The notes: generated from the letters alone by a model not told the origin. A stretch of 64,000 nt of DNA from SHVO01 sp964576515 (GCA_964576515.1 CAZNUW010000003.1:124001-188000); one strand, 5' to 3'. Shown: positions 8,812-18,282, counted from the stretch's first letter. Program-made: numbers and translations.

Positions 8812-10529
8812 ACTCCCTCTTTACGCAAGAAGCTAAAGTCGCAGCCGTCCTCGGCCTGAGTCATAAATTGATCGTGCAGCCAGGAATGGCCGCGCACGGC
8901 GGCGGGCGCGGGCGCGGGAAGTTTGGCGCGGCGCGCCTTGAGCGTCGCGTCGTCCACCAGAAGATCGACCGCGCGCCGCGACACGCTGACGCGGATACGA
9001 TCCCCGTTCTCAACCAGCGCAAGCGGACCGCCTGAGGCCGAATCCGGCGAGACGTGCAGGATGACGCTGCCGAAGGCGGTGCCGCTCATGCGCGCATCCG
9101 ATATCCGCATCATGTCCTTCACCCCGGCGCTCGCGAGTTTCTTCGGGATCGGGAGATAACCCGCTTCAGGCATGCAAGCTTCGCTCTTCGGACCGGCGTT
9201 CTTGAGCACAAGAATATCGTCGGCCGTGACATCGAGGTCCGGCGCGTCGATGCGGTTGGAAAGGTCTTCGAGCGATTCAAAGACGACGCAGCGCCCCTCT
9301 TTCTCGAACAATGCCGAGTCCGCGGCCGCGCGCTTCAGGATCGCGCCGTTGGGCGCGAGGTTACCGAACAACGCGACCAGGCCGCCGACGGCTTGCAGCG
9401 GATCGTTGAACGGGCGCACCACGGCGCGATCGACCCACGGCTCCCAGGCGTCCAGGCGTTCGCCGATGGTTTCGCCGGTGACGGTGATGCAGTCGAGATG
9501 AAGCAAGGATTTGAGTTCGCGCATCACGGCCGGAATCCCACCCGCGGCGGCCAGATCTTCCATGTAGCCCACGCCGCTGGGCTTCAAGTCGACGAGGACG
9601 GGCGTGGTGTCGGAAAGTTCATTCAGACGATTGAGATCGATCTTGATGCCGAGACGTCCCGCGACGGCGGTGAGATGGATGATGGCGTTGGTGGACCCGC
9701 CGATGGCGAGCAGCACGCGCAACGCGTTCTCGACCGCCTTCGGCGTGATGATGCGGCTGGGGCGCATGTCGGTGCCCATCAGCGAGACGGCGAGCTTGCC
9801 GCTGGCCTCGGCGATCCGCAGGCGGTCGGCGTCGACGGCGGGCACGGCGGCGGCGCCCGCGGGCATCATACCGAGCGCTTCCGCAATGGAGGCCATGGTG
9901 CTCGCGGTGCCCATCACCGCACAGGTGCCGGTGGTGGAGGCAAGGCGGCCTTCCACCTGATCGATCTCGGCATCCGTGATCTTGCCCGCGCGATACGTGG
10001 CCCAGAACCGGCGGCAGTCCGTGCAGGCGCCGAGACGCTCGGATTTGTAGCGGCTGGTGGACATCGGGCCCGTGACCACCTGAACGGCGGGGATGTCCGC
10101 CGACGCCGCGCCCATCAACTGGGCCGGAACCGTCTTGTCGCACCCGCCGATGAGGACCACCGCGTCCATGGGCTGGGCGCGGAGCATCTCCTCCACATCC
10201 ATCGACATGAGATTGCGGTACTTGAGGCTGGTGGGCGCGAGGAACGTCTCGCCCAAAGAGATGGTGGGAAAATCGATCGGCAACGCGCCGGCGGCCAGCA
10301 CGCCGCGCTTCACCGCGTCGATCAGCGCGGGCATGTCGCGGTGGCAATTGTTATAGCCGCTGGCCGAATGGCAGATGCCGACAATGGGTTTGTCGAGCAT
10401 CTCGCGGCTGTAGCCCATGGAGCGGGCGAACGACCGGCGCAGATAAATGCTGAACTTCGGGTCACCATAATTGGTGAGCCCGCGCCGGAACCCAAGGCCC
10501 TTCGGCCCATTCTTGTCCTGCTCGCTCAT
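8808..10529 (-). CDS. IlvD/Edd family dehydratase, probably sugar-acid (pentonate) specific
   Basis: Fe-S dehydratase of 573 residues that removes water from a 2,3-dihydroxy acid. Cluster cysteines are present at C53 (GICHSAS), C130 (GGCDKT) and C203 (TGTCAVMG). K132 matches the lysine carbamylated in arabinonate dehydratases. The extra motif ACTDCRRFW (about 168-176) and overall length fit the pentonate dehydratase branch better than dihydroxy-acid dehydratase of branched-chain amino acid synthesis. It is convergent with an organic-anion MFS carrier and divergent from an SDR oxidoreductase, a plausible set for uptake, dehydration and redox steps of a sugar acid. The exact substrate is inferred. 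Confidence 0.9.
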   Translation of the reverse strand: MSEQDKNGPKGLGFRRGLTNYGDPKFSIYLRRSFARSMGYSREMLDKPIVGICHSASGYNNCHRDMPALIDAVKRGVLAAGALPIDFPTISLGETFLAPTSLKYRNLMSMDVEEMLRAQPMDAVVLIGGCDKTVPAQLMGAASADIPAVQVVTGPMSTSRYKSERLGACTDCRRFWATYRAGKITDAEIDQVEGRLASTTGTCAVMGTASTMASIAEALGMMPAGAAAVPAVDADRLRIAEASGKLAVSLMGTDMRPSRIITPKAVENALRVLLAIGGSTNAIIHLTAVAGRLGIKIDLNRLNELSDTTPVLVDLKPSGVGYMEDLAAAGGIPAVMRELKSLLHLDCITVTGETIGERLDAWEPWVDRAVVRPFNDPLQAVGGLVALFGNLAPNGAILKRAAADSALFEKEGRCVVFESLEDLSNRIDAPDLDVTADDILVLKNAGPKSEACMPEAGYLPIPKKLASAGVKDMMRISDARMSGTAFGSVILHVSPDSASGGPLALVENGDRIRVSVSRRAVDLLVDDATLKARRAKLPAPAPAAVRGHSWLHDQFMTQAEDGCDFSFLRKEGV

Positions 10530-10618
10530 AACGATATCCTATATCCTACGGACGGCCGTTCGTGCACTTACTATAAGCGCGGACGAGATGCCGGATGCAG
10601 GCGGAGGAGAGGAAAGCG

Positions 10619-11365
10619 ATGGCGAAAGTTGCGGTGGTCACGGGCGCGGGCAGCGGCATCGGCCGCGAGGTCGCGGTGACGTTCCTGAAACACGGATATT
10701 CCGTGGTTCTCGCGGGCCGACGAGTTCCGGAAATGGAGGAGACCGTGGACCTGGCGGGCGGCCCCGGCGAAGCGCTGATCGTCTCGACCGATGTGAGCCA
10801 GCCCGCGGCGGTGGACAACCTGTTCGCCCAGACCCGGAAGAAGTTCGGACGTCTGGATGTTCTGTTCAACAACGCCGGCATCGGTGCGCCGCGCGTGCCG
10901 TTCGAGGAGATCACCTTTGAGGCCTGGAAACAGGTGGTGGATATCAATTTCACCGGCGTTTTCCTGTGCGCCCAGGCGGCCTGGAAGCTGATGAAAACCC
11001 AGACGCCGCAAGGCGGGCGCATCATCAACAACGGATCGGTTTCCGCCCAGACGCCGCGGCCGCACGCCGCGCCCTACACCGCCACCAAACATGCGGTGAC
11101 AGGGTTGACCAAACAACTGGCGCTGGATGGGCGCGCCTTCAACATCGCCTGCGGACAGATCGATATCGGCAACGCCGCGACCCCCATGACGGCGCGCATG
11201 GCCAAGGGTGTGCCGCAACCCAACGGCACCATCGCCGTGGAACCGACCATGGACGTGGCGGATGTGGGCAGAACGGTATTGATGATGGCGGAACTGCCGC
11301 TGGAGGCGAACATCCTGCGCATGACCATCATGTCGACCCAGATGCCTCTGGTCGGCCGCGGATAG
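10619..11365 (+). CDS. Short-chain dehydrogenase/reductase
   Basis: Classical SDR of 248 residues. I use the ATG at 10619 because GGAGGAGAGG sits upstream and the protein then begins directly with MAKVAVVTGAGSGIG; an in-frame ATG 24 bases earlier is less likely. The Rossmann motif TGxxxGIG covers 8-15, NNAG covers 84-87, and the catalytic triad is S140, Y153 and K157. The end of beta-2 is AGRR, without an acidic residue, hinting at NADP(H) preference. It is divergent from the dehydratase and 12 bp ahead of a ModA-like binding protein, so it may start a short operon. Substrate unknown. Confidence 0.9.
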   Translation: MAKVAVVTGAGSGIGREVAVTFLKHGYSVVLAGRRVPEMEETVDLAGGPGEALIVSTDVSQPAAVDNLFAQTRKKFGRLDVLFNNAGIGAPRVPFEEITFEAWKQVVDINFTGVFLCAQAAWKLMKTQTPQGGRIINNGSVSAQTPRPHAAPYTATKHAVTGLTKQLALDGRAFNIACGQIDIGNAATPMTARMAKGVPQPNGTIAVEPTMDVADVGRTVLMMAELPLEANILRMTIMSTQMPLVGRG

Positions 11366-11377
11366 GAGCGGGCCACG

Positions 11378-12136
11378 ATGTACAAGACGGTGGAACGCAG
11401 AACATTCGTCGCCGCGATCCTTGCGGCCACGGCGGCGCCGCGCGCGTTCGCGGCTGAAGCGCCGCTCAAGGTGCTGGCGTCGATGGCCGTGCAGGGCGCC
11501 TTCGCCGAAATCGAACCTTTGATCCGTAAAGCCGGCGTGACGTTGAACATCGAATTCTCGGCGACGGTCCCCATCGCCGAACGCATCGAGAAGGGTGAAA
11601 CCGCGGACCTCGTCATCGTCGGCAAGGGCGCCATCGACCGCCTTGCGAAGAACGGCCAAACAATCGCGACGACAGATCTGATGATCAGCGAGGAAGGCCT
11701 GGCCGTGGCCGACAGCGCGCCCAAACCCGTGATCCGCAATATCGACGACTTCAAGAAGATCGTGGCGGCGACGCCGTCGCTGGCCATCACCGCGCGCGGG
11801 GTCAGCGGCTTGCGCTTGCAGAAACTGCTGCGCGACCTGGGGCTGAACGAGGTTGTGGAAAAGCGCACGATCCTGGTGGAGGAAGGTTTCACCGCCACGC
11901 GCCTTCTGAAAGGCGAGGTCGCGATGGCCGTCCAGCAGATGAGCGAGTTGAAGGCGGCGGGCGCCAAGAACTATGTTCGCTTCCCCGACGAGATGCAGGT
12001 GCCGACCACCTTCAGCGTCGCGGTAATGAAATCGACCGCGCGCCCGGAGGCCGCGGCAACGGCGGTGAAAGTCATGTCGTCGCCGGACGTCGCGGGCGCC
12101 TGGGAGCGCTCGCTGGTGAAACCGCTGCATCAGTAA
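11378..12136 (+). CDS. Exported ModA-like substrate-binding protein (orphan)
   Basis: Periplasmic type-2 binding protein of 252 residues. The signal peptide is twin-arginine-like (ERRTFVAAILAATAAPRAFA). The mature part starts APLKVLASMAVQGAF, the beta-1/helix-1 pattern of the molybdate-binding ModA/PBP2 family, and continues with GETADLVIVGKGAI. No permease or ATPase gene is nearby, so it either uses transporter parts encoded elsewhere or has a sensing or scavenging role. It is followed 14 bp later by a related binding protein, suggesting duplication. Whether it binds an oxyanion cannot be judged by eye. Confidence 0.82.
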   Translation: MYKTVERRTFVAAILAATAAPRAFAAEAPLKVLASMAVQGAFAEIEPLIRKAGVTLNIEFSATVPIAERIEKGETADLVIVGKGAIDRLAKNGQTIATTDLMISEEGLAVADSAPKPVIRNIDDFKKIVAATPSLAITARGVSGLRLQKLLRDLGLNEVVEKRTILVEEGFTATRLLKGEVAMAVQQMSELKAAGAKNYVRFPDEMQVPTTFSVAVMKSTARPEAAATAVKVMSSPDVAGAWERSLVKPLHQ

Positions 12137-12150
12137 ATAAGGAGACCCCG

Positions 12151-12885
12151 ATGCGGTCGCTGATCCTCGCACTGTGTGCGCTTGCCGCCGGACCGGCGAT
12201 AGCCGGTGAAGCGCCCTTGAAGATTTTGACGCCGGGCTATGGCCAGGCCGCGCTGCAGGAACTGGAGCCCGCCCTCGAAAAGCGGATCGGCGGTCCGGTA
12301 ACCATCGAGATCGTGGGCACGGGCGGCATCCCGGAGCGCATCCTGAAGGGCGAAAGCGTCGATTTGGTGGTGACCTATCGCGAGTCCCTCACGGACGTCG
12401 CGGCGAAGGGACGAATTGAAGCGCAAACCGATGTCGCGATTTCAAACGTCGCCATCGCCGTCGGCGACAATGCCCCCGTCCCGACGTTGAAAACACCGGA
12501 CGACGTCGCCGCTTTCCTGAAAGCCATCCCGTCCCTCGCCCGGTCCACGAGCTTGAGCGGCCAACACATGGCGTCCGTGATCGAGAAGCTGGGCCTGACA
12601 AAAGAAATGGAGCCGAAAGTTCAAACGGGCGGCGGCCTGCCCGGCAACCTTCTGAGAGAGGGCAAGGTGGCGGCGGCCGCGCAACAGGTCAGTGAACTGA
12701 AGCTCGCGGGGCTCAAGAACATCGTGCCCCTGCCCGCGCCGTTACAGACGGATCTGATGCTGACGGCGGCGACCGTGCAAGGCACCGCGCGCGCCGACGA
12801 TGTGAAGGCGATCGTGGACCTTCTGGCCTCGCCGGACGCGGAAATCGCCTATGCGAACGCCGGGCTGAAACCCTTCAAGAGATAG
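12151..12885 (+). CDS. Second exported ModA-like substrate-binding protein (orphan)
   Basis: Periplasmic binding protein of 244 residues with signal peptide MRSLILALCALAAGPAIA. It shares order and motifs with the preceding protein: APLKILTPGYGQAALQELEP at the mature start, then RILKGESVDLVV, and AAAQQVSELKLAG near the C-terminus, where the neighbour has MAVQQMSELKAAG. The pair is therefore a diverged tandem duplication. An RBS (AAGGAG) precedes the ATG. Its stop codon directly abuts the stop of the convergent methyltransferase gene with no spacer. No transporter partners are seen. Confidence 0.82.
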   Translation: MRSLILALCALAAGPAIAGEAPLKILTPGYGQAALQELEPALEKRIGGPVTIEIVGTGGIPERILKGESVDLVVTYRESLTDVAAKGRIEAQTDVAISNVAIAVGDNAPVPTLKTPDDVAAFLKAIPSLARSTSLSGQHMASVIEKLGLTKEMEPKVQTGGGLPGNLLREGKVAAAAQQVSELKLAGLKNIVPLPAPLQTDLMLTAATVQGTARADDVKAIVDLLASPDAEIAYANAGLKPFKR

Positions 12886-13569
12886 CTACTTCCGGAAACG
12901 CAGGAAGAAACTGCTCTTGAAGCCGGAAATGATCACTTCCTCCGGCGGTTTGAAACCCGCCTGCGTCACTTCGGCGATGACGGTCTTCTTGTCGGTGCGC
13001 ACATGGCGCAGCATCGAGGGCGCCGTGACGCCGGGCACGTGATCGTAATCCACAACGATGAACTGGCCGCCGTCCTTCAGGACGCGGCGGATGTCGGCCA
13101 AAATCTCCGGCGGATATTCAAAGTGGTGATAGACGTCCGAGGTAAACACAACGTCGACGGAATTGGGTGGGAGATTGATGGATTTGTCGCTGCCGGCGAC
13201 GGTGGTGACGTTTGTGATGCCGGCGTCCTTCATCGACTTCTCGATGAAAGCGAGCAGCGGCTTCGAGATATCCACGGCATAGACCTTGCCGGACGCGCCG
13301 ACCGCTTTTGAGAAAACCGGTTCGTAGATGCCGGTGCCCGCGCCGACATCGGCCACCGTCATGCCGGGCTTGAGACCGATCGCGGCGGCGATCTCCATCC
13401 GGTTGGCGAACGTCTCGCGATTCTCGGAGGTGAAACCCTTGTTCTGCGATTCGGCGTTGATGTTGGGATTCAAATATGTGTCGTTGATCCCGGGCCGGAC
13501 GCTTTGCGCCTCGGCGGCCTGCACGGCCGGCGCCAGGGTCAACGCAAGAACGAAAAGCAGGCTGCGCAC
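12886..13569 (-). CDS. Exported class I SAM-dependent methyltransferase-like protein
   Basis: 227 residues with a convincing signal peptide (MRSLLFVLALTLAPAVQA) followed by a methyltransferase fold. Motif I is VADVGAGTGIYEP, an acidic beta-2 end reads VYAVDIS, and a motif-III-like region is GGQFIVVDYD. Export is odd because SAM is made in the cytosol, but several proteobacterial families share this arrangement. It may act on a periplasmic target with imported cofactor, or the fold may have been recruited for something else. It is a single gene, convergent with the second ModA-like protein and divergent from the exported cyclase. Confidence 0.82.
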   Translation of the reverse strand: MRSLLFVLALTLAPAVQAAEAQSVRPGINDTYLNPNINAESQNKGFTSENRETFANRMEIAAAIGLKPGMTVADVGAGTGIYEPVFSKAVGASGKVYAVDISKPLLAFIEKSMKDAGITNVTTVAGSDKSINLPPNSVDVVFTSDVYHHFEYPPEILADIRRVLKDGGQFIVVDYDHVPGVTAPSMLRHVRTDKKTVIAEVTQAGFKPPEEVIISGFKSSFFLRFRK

Positions 13570-13657
13570 GGTTCACCTCACATTTTCGGGTTCATTCCGG
13601 ACGGGGCGCTATCCTATGCTAGCCGCTTCAACGGTCCAACGGTGGAGGGGGAGATTT

Positions 13658-14638
13658 ATGTATCGGACGCTGGGAACACTTGCGGTTGCGGGTCTGCTGA
13701 TGGGCGCCGCGCCGGCGCTGGGCGCCGATGTTACACAAGCGCAGTTCGACAAGTGGAAGACGGAACTGTCCAACTGGGGCCGCTGGGGCAAGGACGACGA
13801 ACGCGGCACCTTGAACCTGATCACGCCGGAGAAGCGCAAACAGGCCGCCGCGCTGGTGAAGGACGGCTTCACCGTCTCGCTGGCCCGCAACCTCGATAAA
13901 CAAAAGGCGGTCGACAATAACTCGCCGCTGGAATGGTCGATGAACCCGATCCGCCCCGCGGCGTCGAGCGACCGGTTCGCCATCAATTTCCACGGCAGCG
14001 CGCATACGCACCTCGACGCGCTGGGCCATCATTTCATCGACGGCAAGATGTACAACGGCTTCGATCGCGACAAATACGTGACCGTCGAACGCGGCGCCGA
14101 GAAAGGCGCGGTCACCACCGCCGCCGAAGGCATTGTGACGCGCGGCGTGCTGATCGATATCCCGCGCTTGAAGGGCGTGGATTATCTGGAGCCGGGCGTT
14201 GCGATCACGGTGGCCGATATCGAGGCGTTCGAGAAAATGGCCGGCGTAAAGATCGGTTCCGGCGACGCGGTGTTCTTCCGCACCGGGCGCTGGACGCGCC
14301 GCGACAAGGTCGGCCCGTGGAACCCGAACGAGTCCATGCCCGGCCTGGCGCCGGACGTGCTGCCGTGGATCCGCGCGCGCGACATCGCGCTGATGGGAAC
14401 CGAATACGCCGTCGATGCGACGCCCATCCCCAAGACCATCACCAATCCCGACGACTATCTGCCCGTCCACAACTTCGTGCTGGTGATCCTGGGGATGCAG
14501 CTTGTCGACAACGCGAACCTCAACGCGCTGGCGGCGGCGGCGGCCGAACGCAAGCGTTGGGAGTTCATGCTGACCATCGCCCCGTTGCGGATCGAGAACG
14601 GGACGGGATCGCCGGTCAATCCCATCGCAACCTTCTAG
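13658..14638 (+). CDS. Secreted cyclase-family hydrolase (kynurenine-formamidase-like fold)
   Basis: Metal-dependent hydrolase of the Cyclase family, 326 residues. The start is the ATG at 13658, preceded by GGAGGGGGA, giving signal peptide MYRTLGTLAVAGLLMGAAPALGA. An in-frame codon far upstream at 13328 lies in the antisense region of the methyltransferase and is rejected. The metal motif appears as HTHLDALGHH around 110-120, and the opening WGRWGKDDERGTLNLIT is typical of the bacterial long cyclase branch. It lies 15 bp before a secreted amidase, so the two probably form an operon handling amide or lactone/ester-type substrates outside the cytoplasm. Confidence 0.88.
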   Translation: MYRTLGTLAVAGLLMGAAPALGADVTQAQFDKWKTELSNWGRWGKDDERGTLNLITPEKRKQAAALVKDGFTVSLARNLDKQKAVDNNSPLEWSMNPIRPAASSDRFAINFHGSAHTHLDALGHHFIDGKMYNGFDRDKYVTVERGAEKGAVTTAAEGIVTRGVLIDIPRLKGVDYLEPGVAITVADIEAFEKMAGVKIGSGDAVFFRTGRWTRRDKVGPWNPNESMPGLAPDVLPWIRARDIALMGTEYAVDATPIPKTITNPDDYLPVHNFVLVILGMQLVDNANLNALAAAAAERKRWEFMLTIAPLRIENGTGSPVNPIATF

Positions 14639-14653
14639 CGCGGAGAACCCCCA

Positions 14654-16939
14654 ATGCGCGCAGCAAGCCTTGCACTCCTGATTGCCGGCTTGCTGTGCGC
14701 GGAGGCGCGCGCCGCCGACGGTTTTCGTCTCGAGGAAGCGACCATCGGCGAGATCCAGGGCGCGATCCGCGCGGGGCGGACGACCTGCCAGGATATTGTG
14801 AAGACCTACGTCGCGCGGGCGCGCGCGTATAACGGGACGTGCACCATGCTGGTGACGCCCGACGGCGCCCCGACGACTGTCGGACAAGGCGCGGTGCGGG
14901 CGGGCGCGCCTATCAGTTTCCCCACCGAGACGCGCGCGGCGTCGAGTTTCCTGCCCGATCTCGATCAGTATCAAGGCCCGCCCCTGGATTACGGACGCAT
15001 GGAGGCGACGGCCTCGGACCCCAGCGTGCAACAACAGTACGGGATGATCGCGGGCAAACCCCGGGCGGGCCAGATCAACGCGCTGGAAACCTTGAACATC
15101 CGAGGCGAGCGTTCGGTGTCGTGCAAGGCGGCCTGCGATACCCATCCCTCCAAGGGCGCGAACCCGGCCCAGTGCCCGGCGGCCTGCGACGCGTTCCGCC
15201 GATTGCCGGACGCGCTGGAACGCGCCGCCGAACTCGACGCGCAATACGGCCGCACACCCGACCTCGCGAAGCTACCGATGTACTGCACGGTCATGACGGT
15301 GAAGGACTGGTACGACGTGAAGGACATGCGTTCGACCGGAGGTAACGACGTCGCCTTCGCGATGGACGCTCCACCCCGGGATTCCACCGTCGTGCGCCAA
15401 CTGCGCGAGAAAGGCGCCATCATCTTTGCCGTGAGCATCGCTGCGGAGGTGACCCACACCGCGCCCGGACCGGAAAAAGCCGCCAAGGTTTTCGTCGGTG
15501 GCGGCGGGACCATTCGGAGTTCGTGGGCCGGCCATGTCTGCAATCCCTACGACACGGAGCGTTCGGCGGGACCGTCCAGCGGCGGCGCGGGCGCGGCGGT
15601 GGCGGCGAACTTGGCCACCTGTTCCGTCTGCGAGACCACCAGCGGCTCATGCCGCGAGCCGGCGGGGCAAAACGCGGTCGCGAGTTTCGCGACCACCAAG
15701 GGCCTGACCTCGGAAGACGGGTCGATGACGGCCCAGCACATCAATCATCGACCTGGCGCAATCTGCCGGACGCTGGGCGATGTGGCGCGCGTCGTCGATG
15801 CGATGCGCGAGGCCGACGGCGGTTTCTACGACAGCCGCGACATGTTCACCGCCTTGCCCGCGTCCTTGCGTCCGGCGGCCGGATACGCCGCGGCGGCGAC
15901 CGCGCCCAAAACCGCGAAGCCGCTGGCGGGCCTGCGCATCGGCATCGTGCGCGAGTACATGGTGAAACATGCGCCGAACGACACCGCGATCACCGACCTG
16001 ATCGACGCCGAGATCAAATCCGTGCTGCGCGATAAATTGGGCGCGGAGATCGTGGAATCCGTCGACCCCTTGTGGCCCGACGATCCAACCGTGCCCAACA
16101 TGGCCTATCCATTTCAAGACGCGCTTGCCGAAACGATCCCGATTAACGCGCCCGAATACTTCTTCCAGATGGAGGGCGATCAACTGGAGTTCGCCGTGCC
16201 CGGGCACGACGTGCGGACCCGGGACTATCTTGTGAACCTATCCCTGCGGCGCGCGCCCTTGTCGCCGAAGCTGCACATGCGCCGCATCCAGAACGGGTTG
16301 GACAACACCGAACGCGACGCCTTCATGGCGGCGCGCTACCTGGCGGAACGCGGCGACGTGCGGATCAAGGATTGGGCGGCTTATGCGGCCAACTCCAAAT
16401 GGCGGTCGGAGGAACAGGCGGTGGGCGCGCGCAACGCCGCGGCGGCCAACGTGCAGGATATGCGCGCGACGCGGGGCATCGACCGGGTGAAGATGCAGGC
16501 CGTGTTCCGCATGGCGATGACCAAGGCGTTGCGCGAGAACCGCATCGACGTGTTCGTGCATCCGAACATGGGCGTGCCGCATTGGAAGATCGGCGTGGAC
16601 CGCGAGCCGGTGGTGGAAGGACGCACGGCGGCGGGACCATGGATCACCGACCTGATCGGCGGGCCGGAGGTCGCGGTGCCGGCTGGATTCAACCAGGTGG
16701 TCTATGACGCGCGCTATGTGCTGAGCGCGGACAAGACGCGTTACACCTTCGTCGCGGGAGCCGAAAAAGGCCTTTTGAATCAGCCGATGCCTATCAGCCT
16801 CCTGTTCTGGGCGGGGGCGGGCGAGGATGAGACCGTCTTACGGGCGGCCGCGGCCTACGAAGCCGCGAGTCGTCACCGCAAGCCGCCGCCGGACTTCGGC
16901 CCGCTGACACAAAAGACGATACAGAACACGCAACCGTGA
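14654..16939 (+). CDS. Secreted amidase-signature enzyme with a twin Cys-x3-Cys insert
   Basis: Amidase of 761 residues, longer than the usual 450-550. The signal peptide is MRAASLALLIAGLLCAEARA. The Ser-cisSer-Lys triad is recognisable: K217 (VMTVKDWYD), S308/S309 (GPSSGG) and S332 (TTSGSCR). Before the catalytic Lys is an insert with C157-x3-C161-x12-C174-x3-C178, and further cysteines occur at 211, 297, 323, 326 and 333, consistent with disulfides in an exported enzyme. The C-terminal third has the usual amidase closing segment. It is preceded by the exported cyclase. Substrate unknown; the pair may degrade an amide-containing extracellular compound. Confidence 0.9.
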   Translation: MRAASLALLIAGLLCAEARAADGFRLEEATIGEIQGAIRAGRTTCQDIVKTYVARARAYNGTCTMLVTPDGAPTTVGQGAVRAGAPISFPTETRAASSFLPDLDQYQGPPLDYGRMEATASDPSVQQQYGMIAGKPRAGQINALETLNIRGERSVSCKAACDTHPSKGANPAQCPAACDAFRRLPDALERAAELDAQYGRTPDLAKLPMYCTVMTVKDWYDVKDMRSTGGNDVAFAMDAPPRDSTVVRQLREKGAIIFAVSIAAEVTHTAPGPEKAAKVFVGGGGTIRSSWAGHVCNPYDTERSAGPSSGGAGAAVAANLATCSVCETTSGSCREPAGQNAVASFATTKGLTSEDGSMTAQHINHRPGAICRTLGDVARVVDAMREADGGFYDSRDMFTALPASLRPAAGYAAAATAPKTAKPLAGLRIGIVREYMVKHAPNDTAITDLIDAEIKSVLRDKLGAEIVESVDPLWPDDPTVPNMAYPFQDALAETIPINAPEYFFQMEGDQLEFAVPGHDVRTRDYLVNLSLRRAPLSPKLHMRRIQNGLDNTERDAFMAARYLAERGDVRIKDWAAYAANSKWRSEEQAVGARNAAAANVQDMRATRGIDRVKMQAVFRMAMTKALRENRIDVFVHPNMGVPHWKIGVDREPVVEGRTAAGPWITDLIGGPEVAVPAGFNQVVYDARYVLSADKTRYTFVAGAEKGLLNQPMPISLLFWAGAGEDETVLRAAAAYEAASRHRKPPPDFGPLTQKTIQNTQP

Positions 16940-17050
16940 CCGTGAAAGCCCGCCTTTCATAATCGGTCGCTTTCGATCCCGGGCGAGTTGGGGTATCACC
17001 CTCGGCCCGGCGCACCCCCTCGGCGCGCCCGCGTTGAGCGTGATGGTCCC

Positions 17051-18280
17051 ATGAGTTCGCCTTCCCTTCGCCCGCGTTTCGGCTCCGAGCTCGGCTTCCG
17101 GGAATTTGTTGCCCTGATCGCGGCGCTGATGGGCGCGAACGCGCTGGCCATCGACATCATGCTGCCGGCGCTGCCGGCCATCGGCGACGCGGTGGGAATC
17201 CCGACCGAGAACGACCGCCAGTGGATTCTGACGGCCTATATGCTGGGCTTCGGCTTCGGGCAGATCATCTATGGCCCGCTGTCCGACCGTTTCGGACGCA
17301 AACCCATCCTGATGATCGGCCTTGCGATCTACACCCTGTTCGGGATCATTGCGACCTTCGCCTCGTCGTTCGAGGCCTTGATGATCGCGCGGATCGGCCA
17401 GGGCTTGGGCGCCGGATCGACCCGCGTGCTGGCCGTCTCCATCGTGCGCGACAGGTTCGCCGGCCGCCAGATGGCGCGGGTGATGTCGCTGGTGTTCATC
17501 GTTTTCCTGGTGATCCCCATCGTCGCGCCCTCCATCGGTCAGGGCATCTTGTTCGTCGCGCCCTGGCGCTGGATCTTCGGCCTCCTGGCGGTGTTCGGCG
17601 GCATTCTGATGCTGTGGGCCTTCGCCCGGCTGCCGGAAACCCTGCATCCCGAAGACATGCGCCCGTTCTCGGTGCCCGCGATCCTCACCGGTTTCCGGCT
17701 GACGCTGACCACGCGCGCCTCGGTGGGCTACATGCTGGCCATGACCTTCACGTTCGGCGCGTTGTTGGGCTTCATCAATTCCGCGCAACAGATTTTCGCG
17801 ACCACATTCGAGGCCCCGCTTCTGTTCCCGATCATCTTCGCCATCACCGCCATGTCGCTGGCGGTCGCGTCGCTGTTGAATTCACACATCGTGGAGCGCG
17901 TCGGGATGCGACCCGTCTCGCACGCGGCCCTGCTCGGATACGTCTTCTTCTGCGGCGTGCACGCGGTGGTGGCCTGGATGGGCTACGAGAATCTGTGGAC
18001 CTTCGCCGTCCTCCAAAGCGCGATGATGTTCTGCTTCGGGCTGATGGGGTCGAACTTCGGGGCGATGGCGATGGAGCCTATGGGGCATATCGCCGGCACC
18101 GCGTCGTCGGTGCAGGGGTTCTGCTCGACCACCGGCGCGGCCATCGTGGGTTTCATCATCGGGCAGCAGTTCGATGGTTCGACCGTGCCGCTAACGCTGG
18201 GTTTTTTCGCCAGCGGCGTCGCGGCGCTGGCCGTCGTCCTGATCACGGAGCGCGGCCGGCTGCTCCAGCCGTCCCACTAG
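17051..18280 (+). CDS. MFS drug efflux transporter, Bcr/CflA type
   Basis: Inner-membrane proton antiporter of 409 residues with about 12 helices. The opening ALAIDIMLPALPAIG with D and P in TM1, then GPLSDRFGRKP (motif A) and a motif-C-like segment IVAPSIGQGIL, match the Bcr/CflA (DHA1) group, which exports drugs and peptides or acid metabolites. I start at the ATG at 17051; an in-frame codon at 16988 would add 21 residues of basic and Pro-rich sequence. It stands alone, ends 2 bp from the convergent tamB stop, and may export a product of the cyclase/amidase pair, which is speculative. Confidence 0.88.
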   Translation: MSSPSLRPRFGSELGFREFVALIAALMGANALAIDIMLPALPAIGDAVGIPTENDRQWILTAYMLGFGFGQIIYGPLSDRFGRKPILMIGLAIYTLFGIIATFASSFEALMIARIGQGLGAGSTRVLAVSIVRDRFAGRQMARVMSLVFIVFLVIPIVAPSIGQGILFVAPWRWIFGLLAVFGGILMLWAFARLPETLHPEDMRPFSVPAILTGFRLTLTTRASVGYMLAMTFTFGALLGFINSAQQIFATTFEAPLLFPIIFAITAMSLAVASLLNSHIVERVGMRPVSHAALLGYVFFCGVHAVVAWMGYENLWTFAVLQSAMMFCFGLMGSNFGAMAMEPMGHIAGTASSVQGFCSTTGAAIVGFIIGQQFDGSTVPLTLGFFASGVAALAVVLITERGRLLQPSH

Positions 18281-18282
18281 CT

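Noticed and set aside
9054..10679. Open frame of over 500 codons on the plus strand across the dehydratase gene
   Set aside because: It is antisense to the well-supported IlvD/Edd gene, has His/Arg/Gly-rich composition typical of the complement of GC-rich coding DNA, and shows no domain.
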